From NCBI GenBank assembly GCA_943736015.1, contig OX031058.1:15401001-15465000 (forward strand): a DNA stretch of 64,000 nt, written 5' to 3'. The stretch is from Tridacna crocea. Taxonomy: Eukaryota; Mollusca; Bivalvia; Cardiida; Cardiidae. This document shows positions 58,443 to 64,000 of the stretch, piece after piece (position 1 is the first letter of the stretch; the number at the start of each line of letters is the position of its first letter). The translations under genes and the position numbers were made by a program. The notes under the pieces are model-generated. The model had not been told where the DNA came from and did not search any database. It saw nothing but the letters and a program-made list of their open reading frames with translations.

Positions 58443-58974
58443 AGGAAGCTATCAAAGAGAGCAAACACCATGGACACCAATTGCAGCCTGGAATCTGAGA
58501 CATCCACTCAGCAAGTAGCCTCATCGAGGAGCGTATGTGCGAGGTGCACAAGTTTTCAATACAAGAGAAGGGGTTTAAGAACAGAACAGAAATTGCTGAC
58601 AGAAAACTAGATGTACCTTGCACTAAACTGTGTAGATTTATGCCAAATTATGGAATTGTACACACTTATGATCCCTGCTTTTCCCAGAGATATGAAGTCG
58701 CATAAAGTTTTGAAAATACATGTACCTAATCCAATTGTAAAGTAATGCAGCTCACTGAAACTTGTATTCAGAATAACCGCTTGCTCAAAAAAGGTGTCTG
58801 TTTGTAAAACAGTCATGCCCACCCCCTTACTGCCACACTGATACAGGAAGTGGCACAGTTCATAAACTAATATCGAAACACACATTATCAACTTTCCCTC
58901 TTTCCCAGTGGCCTTCGATGCTTACTACTCCCCAGATACATGCGAATGAAATGTTGGAGCCACAAATGATAACT
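58443..58974. other. Intron or spacer without recognised features
   Basis: I looked for the next upstream PGGHG exon (expected to end near a YYE motif) and did not find it. Confidence 0.4.
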
Positions 58975-61900
58975 TTTGAAAAACTTTATTCTTTTTTCGC
59001 AAATGGCGAAAGGTAGCGTGGGCCCTGAATCATCTGGTGGTAACTGTGACCTTGACCTTTCACAGATGAATCTTAAAATCGAAAGGGGTCATTTACACTC
59101 TAAGATGAATATCTGTACAGAATTTGACAAACCTAAATAAATTCTGTGTGTAGTTCTCATCTGGAAAAGGTTTGGTATATAAATCACACAGTTGAGGCCA
59201 CTGTAACCCTGACCTTTGATGGATTAATCTCAAAATGGATAACAATCATTAAAACTGGGAGATAAACATCTGTACAGAATTTAAGGTACCTAGGTCAATT
59301 CTGTGTCTATTAACATCCTGACCAGGTTTGGTCTATATATCATTAAGTGGAAGGCCACTGTGACCTTGACATTTGATGGATTAATCCCAAAATCAATAGG
59401 GGTCATCTTCACTCAAAGACAAATATCTGTGACAAATCGGACGAAAAAAGGCTCAATTCTGTGTCTAGTCATCATCCAGACAAGGTTTGGTCTCTATATA
59501 TCAACATGTTGACAGTCATTGTGACCTGGTCATTTGAGGGATTGACCTAAAAATCGATAGGGATCATCTTCACTCCGAGACGCATGTCTGTGCTGAATTT
59601 CACAAGGCTAGGTCAATTCTGTGTCTAGTTATCATCAGGACAATGTTTGGTCTATATATCAACATGTTGATGATCACTGTGACCTTGACATTTTGCTGAT
59701 TTATAAGTTGAAGGATAATGTGACTTTGACCTTTGATGGATTAATCTCAAAATTGATAGGGATCATCTACACTCAAAGATGCAAATAATTTTTAAGAATC
59801 CTTAAACAACAAATAATTGACTGTTTTATGCAAAATTGGCATGCAGCTATCAATGAGTCAAGCCATTGCTTTCACTATAAACTAGGGATGGCAACGGTTA
59901 ACAGGTTAAGCAACGGTTAACCGCTTAACCGGTTAACTGACCAAATAACCTGTTAGGAAATCAGAAATCAGTTAACCAGAAACAAATACATATTTTATCA
60001 AAAGTTTACCAAAATAATCATTAAGTTAACTTTGCCGGTCCTGACAACCACAGATGCATAATGCGCCAAGACACGGCGAAGGTGTTATACACAGTTTGAC
60101 ATTTCTGTGCAATAAACAATGTTAATCTGCTAATTGGGTCCCAATCTCCAATAATACACAATCACAAACAGGTGTCCTCTTTGAATCGAAGGTACTGGCT
60201 TATCGTAGATGATTTGGATTTTTTCATTAACTACCCACCCCTAATCAAATATAATTTGTGCATGGACTGACCAATCAGCATAAGAGGGATTGAAATAAAC
60301 AGTCAATAAAAGTATCTTCGAAAATCGTAATATAGAGCAGAAGCCTTTAAAATTGGAAGGGTCTAAAATTTGAACCTGTCGGTTTGGCGATGGTTACCAC
60401 CCGATTCCCTTAGCCACTTAGCAATGGCCCCTTCATTTGACAATCAATAACCATACCATCATCTGCGTTAAAAGTCCACTATATTAATATATCTATGGAA
60501 ATTTACTGCTCAAAATCAATAAAAAGATGAAAAGATGGTCTGAAGTGACTCTGATCGGATAATGTCGAAAGGAACATTTTGTTCTGTCATGGGTTTCAGT
60601 GTTTTTTGCATAGAGCATTTTTTCATGTGCGTTTATTTATGGATAGGTATTTCCACCTGATTTGACAATAATTTATTAATAGGGGTAAAAGTAACTTCAA
60701 ATCATGGCATTTTACTCAAATTAAACGGATAATTTTTTTTCTTTATTTGTTTCCTGACGTGAGGTCTCACATGAAACCAAAGTTTGTTACGTGAATTTCA
60801 GTTCTATTACGTAATTTACGCAATGACGTGCGTGTCAGAGTGGAAACACTGAAATTGCCTGAGAAATTCTAGTCCTCTAAAGGATATTGTGGAAAATTGA
60901 TTATATTGCCGAGAGAGAGAGAGGGGGGGGTTGTCGATAGATCAAGGTTGGCAAAAAGCCGGTCAATAGGAGTATTGACCGGGCCGGCCGTTTTAACCAG
61001 TTAAAACCAGTCAATAATGGTCAATACTGGTCGATTGGTGGTCAATTGAAGTGGTTGATTTGGTCGATTGAATCACTGACTTAGATACGTGTAGTGATCA
61101 TTTACATTCCAAGAAGAATATCTGTACAGAATTTGAAGAGCCCATGCCATTCTGTGTCTAGTTACATGTATCATCTGTTGGTCTATACATCATTAAGTTG
61201 AAGGCCACTGTGACCTTGACATTTGATGGATTGATCTCAAAATCGACAGGGATATCCCCATCTACACTCCGAGACAAATGTCTGTACCAAAGTTGACGAA
61301 ACTAGGCCAATTCTGTGTCGAGTAATCATCTGGAGAAGGTTACATCACTGTGACCTTTGTACAATTGGGTTCAACATCCATGGGGATCATCTAAACTCCA
61401 AGACGCATGTATGTGTCAAATGTGACGAACCTAGGTCACTTCTGTGTCTAGTTATCATCCAGACAAGGTTTGGTCTATATATCAACATGCTGATGGTCAC
61501 TGTGACCTTGACCTTTGACTAATTGACCTAAAAATTAATAAGGATCATCTAAACTCAAAAACGCATGTCTGTGCCAAATCTGAGGAACCTAGGTCAATTT
61601 TGTGTGTAGTTTACACATGTCTGTGCCAAATCTGAGGAACCTAGGTCAATTTTGTGTGTAGTTATCATCCGGACAAGGTTTGGGCTGTAAATATTAACAT
61701 GCTGATGGTCACTGTGACCTTGAACTTTGACCAATTGATCTAAAAATCAAAAGGGACCATCTACCCTCCAAGATGCATGTCTTTGTCAATTCTGTGTCTA
61801 GTTATCATCCTGATGATATTTTGTCTATGTATCAACATGTTGACGGTCACTGTGACCTTAACATTTAACATTTAACTGATTGACGTCAAAATCAATAGGG

Positions 61901-62345
61901 ATCATCTACACTCCGAGACACATGCCCTTGCCAAACTGAGGAACCTAGGTCAATTCTTTGTCTAGTTATCATACAGACAAGGCTTGGTCTATATATCAAC
62001 ATGTCTATGGTCACTGTGTCCTTGACATTTGATAGATTGACCTCAAAATCGATAGGGATCATCTAAACTCTGAGACGCATGTCTGTTCCAGATCTTAGGA
62101 ACCTAGGTTGATTCTGTGTCTAGTTATCATCCAGACAAGGTTTGGTCTATATATCAACATGATGAAGGCCACTGCGACTTGACCTTTGACTGATTGACCT
62201 CACAATCAATATGGATAATTTTCACTGTGTTTGTGCCAAATTTGAGGAACCAAGGTCAATCTGTGTCTAGTTATCATCTGGACAAGCTAAGGTCTACTGA
62301 CGGACTGACCAACTGACATTAGCAAAGCAATATACTCCAACTTTG
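58975..62345 (+). repeat. Family G tandem array (~155-bp units), interrupted
   Basis: Units keyed by GTGACCTTGACCTTTGAT and TTCTGTGTCTAGTTATCATC at 59030-59795 and 61085-62290. The right end has GACGGACTGACCAACTGAC, then ATATACTCCAACTTTGTTG and a G-run, like the GACCGACC-plus-palindrome end of HLE-F. 61610-61650 is a local duplication. Confidence 0.75.
59796..61084. other. Interruption within the family G array
   Basis: 59885-59960 is rich in GGTTAAC/CCGGTTAAC words after GGGATGGCAACGG, and 60950-61070 is rich in GGTCAAT/ACCAGT words after AGGTTGGCAAAAAGCC. (GA)n and G-runs lie at 60910-60932. This may be a hAT-like element, unproven. A weak tRNA-like box pair lies near 60360-60440 on the minus strand. 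Confidence 0.4.
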
Positions 62346-62366
62346 TTGAAGGGGTGGGGGGGGAAC

Positions 62367-62536
62367 AAAAGAACTTCTGAAAACACTGTAGGAAAAGGAT
62401 AAAGTGCTTATAACGAACAAGCATTATACTCTTTTCCCATAATGTTTTCTACCCTTTCAAAGACAGCTTTCACTTTTGTCTTCAAATGTTTTTAACTTGG
62501 ACCATTCCAAAATCTTGTCAGCTGATAAAGAGCTAA
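62367..62536 (+). mobile_element. TTAA MITE fragment (right part)
   Basis: TGAAAACACTGTAGGAAAAGG to TGATAAAGAGCTAA, reverse orientation. Confidence 0.6.
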
Positions 62537-62634
62537 GTAAGCACATTTGAGTGCCTCACTAGAAATTAATAGATTGAGAGTTTTATGTCCCTCTCAACAT
62601 AAATTCTAGTCACATGTGTGGGGAATGGAGGGAG

Positions 62635-62636
<2 letters not shown>

Positions 62637-62668
<32 letters not shown>
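62637..62668. repeat. (GT)n microsatellite
   Basis: Pure GT run followed by a G-run. Confidence 0.95.
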
Positions 62669-62670
<2 letters not shown>

Positions 62671-62953
62671 GGGGGGGGTGGTACTAACCTATGTGTATCC
62701 TGGGTTTATCCAGTACAACACTGGAGCTCTGAAATGTCCTGTCCAAAGACACTTCCACAAAAATCCAGATCTTGGGTTGGGAATTAACTGACCTTTGTGC
62801 CGATTTTGATTGATAGGTCTAATCGGCCAATGTAAACCCAGCGCTGTACATCATGTAAACAAGAAAGTATGAAACAATTTGTTGTAGACATGAGATAATT
62901 TGATTGTATCTATTTAATTATCAAAACAGCTATTGTGTTAGCAATCAATTAAA

Positions 62954-63164
62954 ATGCCTGAAATGGTGAAAAGGTGTAGTTATGGATTGTGTGACACTGA
63001 TGATCGTTTTCAAGAAAGATTGCAGAAGGGAGTTAGATTCCCCCATATTTCCAAAGCCAAAGACACATCAGGAAAAATGTTTTTGGTGGATAAAACTATG
63101 TGGAAGACCTCATGAAATGCTAAATCCATCACGGATCAGTAAAAATCGTAATATATGCACAAAG
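62954..63164 (+). pseudogene. THAP-type zinc-finger gene, first exon, frameshifted
   Basis: ATG at 62954 gives MPEMVKRCSYGLCDTDDRF and KGVRFP. From about 63045 the THAP continuation is in the next frame: IFPKPKTHQEKCFWWIKLC, GRPHEMLN, then NICTK at a good donor, AAG/GTATGT (63165). THAP domains are C2CH zinc-dependent DNA-binding modules. The first pair is C-x4-C, and the invariant Trp (WIKLC) and Pro (FPKPK) are present. The third Cys is in NIC, and the His is expected at the start of exon 2. The shift falls in a run of five C (63040-63044). Exon 2 was not found in the window. Confidence 0.7.
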
Positions 63165-63911
63165 GTATGTATAAATGTCATTTTGTGATGTATTTGCAAA
63201 ACAAAAAGGCACACAGAAAAGCCTCATCTAAGAGAAGAAAATTGCTGTTTCAATCATCAACAAGCTCTGTTGCATAACTTGCGTCCAATTTTATTTGTGT
63301 TTAAACCTTTAATACAGACCCTCAGGAGATGAGCTTTTGAAAGCATTTGGGGAGAAAAAAAAAATACTAGTAGCTACAATACACGGATCTGTGGTGGTTA
63401 AATTTACTTTCTTACCCAATATCTTTACAGATGCTTTCAGTAACGTGCATACACACAAGGATAAGTACTAAAAGCCGAATTTTGGGGGCGAAGGACAGTG
63501 CAATATGAATAGATTTACATGTTTCAGCATAGCTTTGAACTTCAATGAGAGAGAATGAAACACTTTAACAAAACTCAGTTTTGCCAAACAAAATGGAAGT
63601 AAAGATGTTTATTGTTTCTGTCATGCTAGTAAAGCCATAACAACATGGTGTTCCAAAATAAATTACACCAAAATAAATGTATGCATTTCTAATATTCATA
63701 GACTGTCTGATTAAACTGAAAAGTTTTAATTTCTGGTTCAGGGAATCTGGTTAGTTGATAACTTCAAAATGTTTAAAGTGTGCAGCCAATTAACAAACTT
63801 GTTCATGTCATCGACGGCAATTTGTTTTATGTTTTGATATACTGATACAATGGGTGGTCTTGTGGATTAGAGTGGCAAATTTGGTTTGCAATCAAACACA
63901 TCTACCATTAA
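63165..63911. other. Intron or spacer; one decayed MITE
   Basis: 63306-63405 has GAGCTTTTGAAAGCATTTGG and faint MITE arms. No second THAP exon was recognised. Confidence 0.4.
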
Positions 63912-63935
63912 ATTAACACTTTACCGACAAACCCT
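63912..63935 (+). mobile_element. TTAA MITE left end
   Basis: TTAACACTTTACCGACAAACC, then unrelated sequence. Confidence 0.5.
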
Positions 63936-64000
63936 TTGAAATGACAGATATGTTAATCCACTTAAATATGGCTAAATCAAATATTTATTAAAGAAAAGTT

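Noticed and set aside
59885-59960. hAT transposon end (GGGATGGCAACGG, GGTTAAC words)
   Set aside because: No matching inverted end or 8-bp duplication found; the similar block near 60950 is in direct, not inverted, orientation.

Overview
This is an AT-rich, intron-rich, transposon-packed metazoan nuclear sequence. The repeat types (many elements with 150-170 bp internal tandem repeats, TTAA-flanked palindromic MITEs, tRNA-derived SINE heads, a Penelope-like element, a Gmr1-like LTR retrotransposon) and the style of the host exons suggest a bivalve mollusc. There are no bacterial-type operons and no CRISPR array. The species cannot be named from the sequence alone.

Host genes. (1) Plus strand, 4172-20512: the 3' part of a single-pass membrane protein gene. 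Eight exons with GT-AG introns join in one frame to give 270 residues: a transmembrane helix and a tail of about 240 residues. The tail carries six YxN (Grb2-type), two YxxM (PI3K p85-type) and one YxxP (Crk-type) tyrosine motifs. The ectodomain lies left of the window. (2) Minus strand, 54149-58163: the last three exons (163 residues) of a glycosidase resembling protein-glucosylgalactosylhydroxylysine glucosidase (PGGHG/ATHL1, GH65-like). (3) Plus strand, 62954-63164: the first exon of a THAP-type zinc-finger gene with an apparent one-base frameshift.

Mobile DNA. 1-2814 is the 5' part of a minus-strand Gmr1-like Ty3/gypsy element: LTR, tRNA-Pro-type primer binding site, gag, protease, then apparently the start of integrase. 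Most of the rest consists of two repeat classes. The first is one family of about 229 bp palindromic MITEs with TTAA-CCCTTTACC ends (piggyBac-like), with about 48 copies or fragments. The second is a set of unrelated-in-sequence but identically built elements, here called HLE-A to HLE-J. Each has a 5' end starting AGCTC or similar, a GTCC/GTCG-rich tract, an array of roughly 150-170 bp repeats, a 3' copy of the inverted subterminal motif, a hairpin, and a CTTGTT or CTAGTT end. This is the layout of non-autonomous Helentron/HINE (DINE-1-like) elements. A Penelope-like GIY-YIG remnant at 25997-27066 sits between inverted copies of its own 3' end, each with a hammerhead-ribozyme core.

Layout: 1-2.8 kb LTR element; 2.8-20.5 kb receptor-tail gene with MITE-filled introns; 20.5-22.0 kb Tc1-like TIR element and a fold-back; 22.5-38.4 kb nested repeats containing a large inverted duplication with empty sites that order the insertions; 38.4-54 kb mostly HLE arrays; 54-58 kb PGGHG-like gene; 59-62.3 kb another tandem-repeat family; 62.9-63.2 kb THAP exon. 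All names rest on reading the sequence by eye; no database search was possible.
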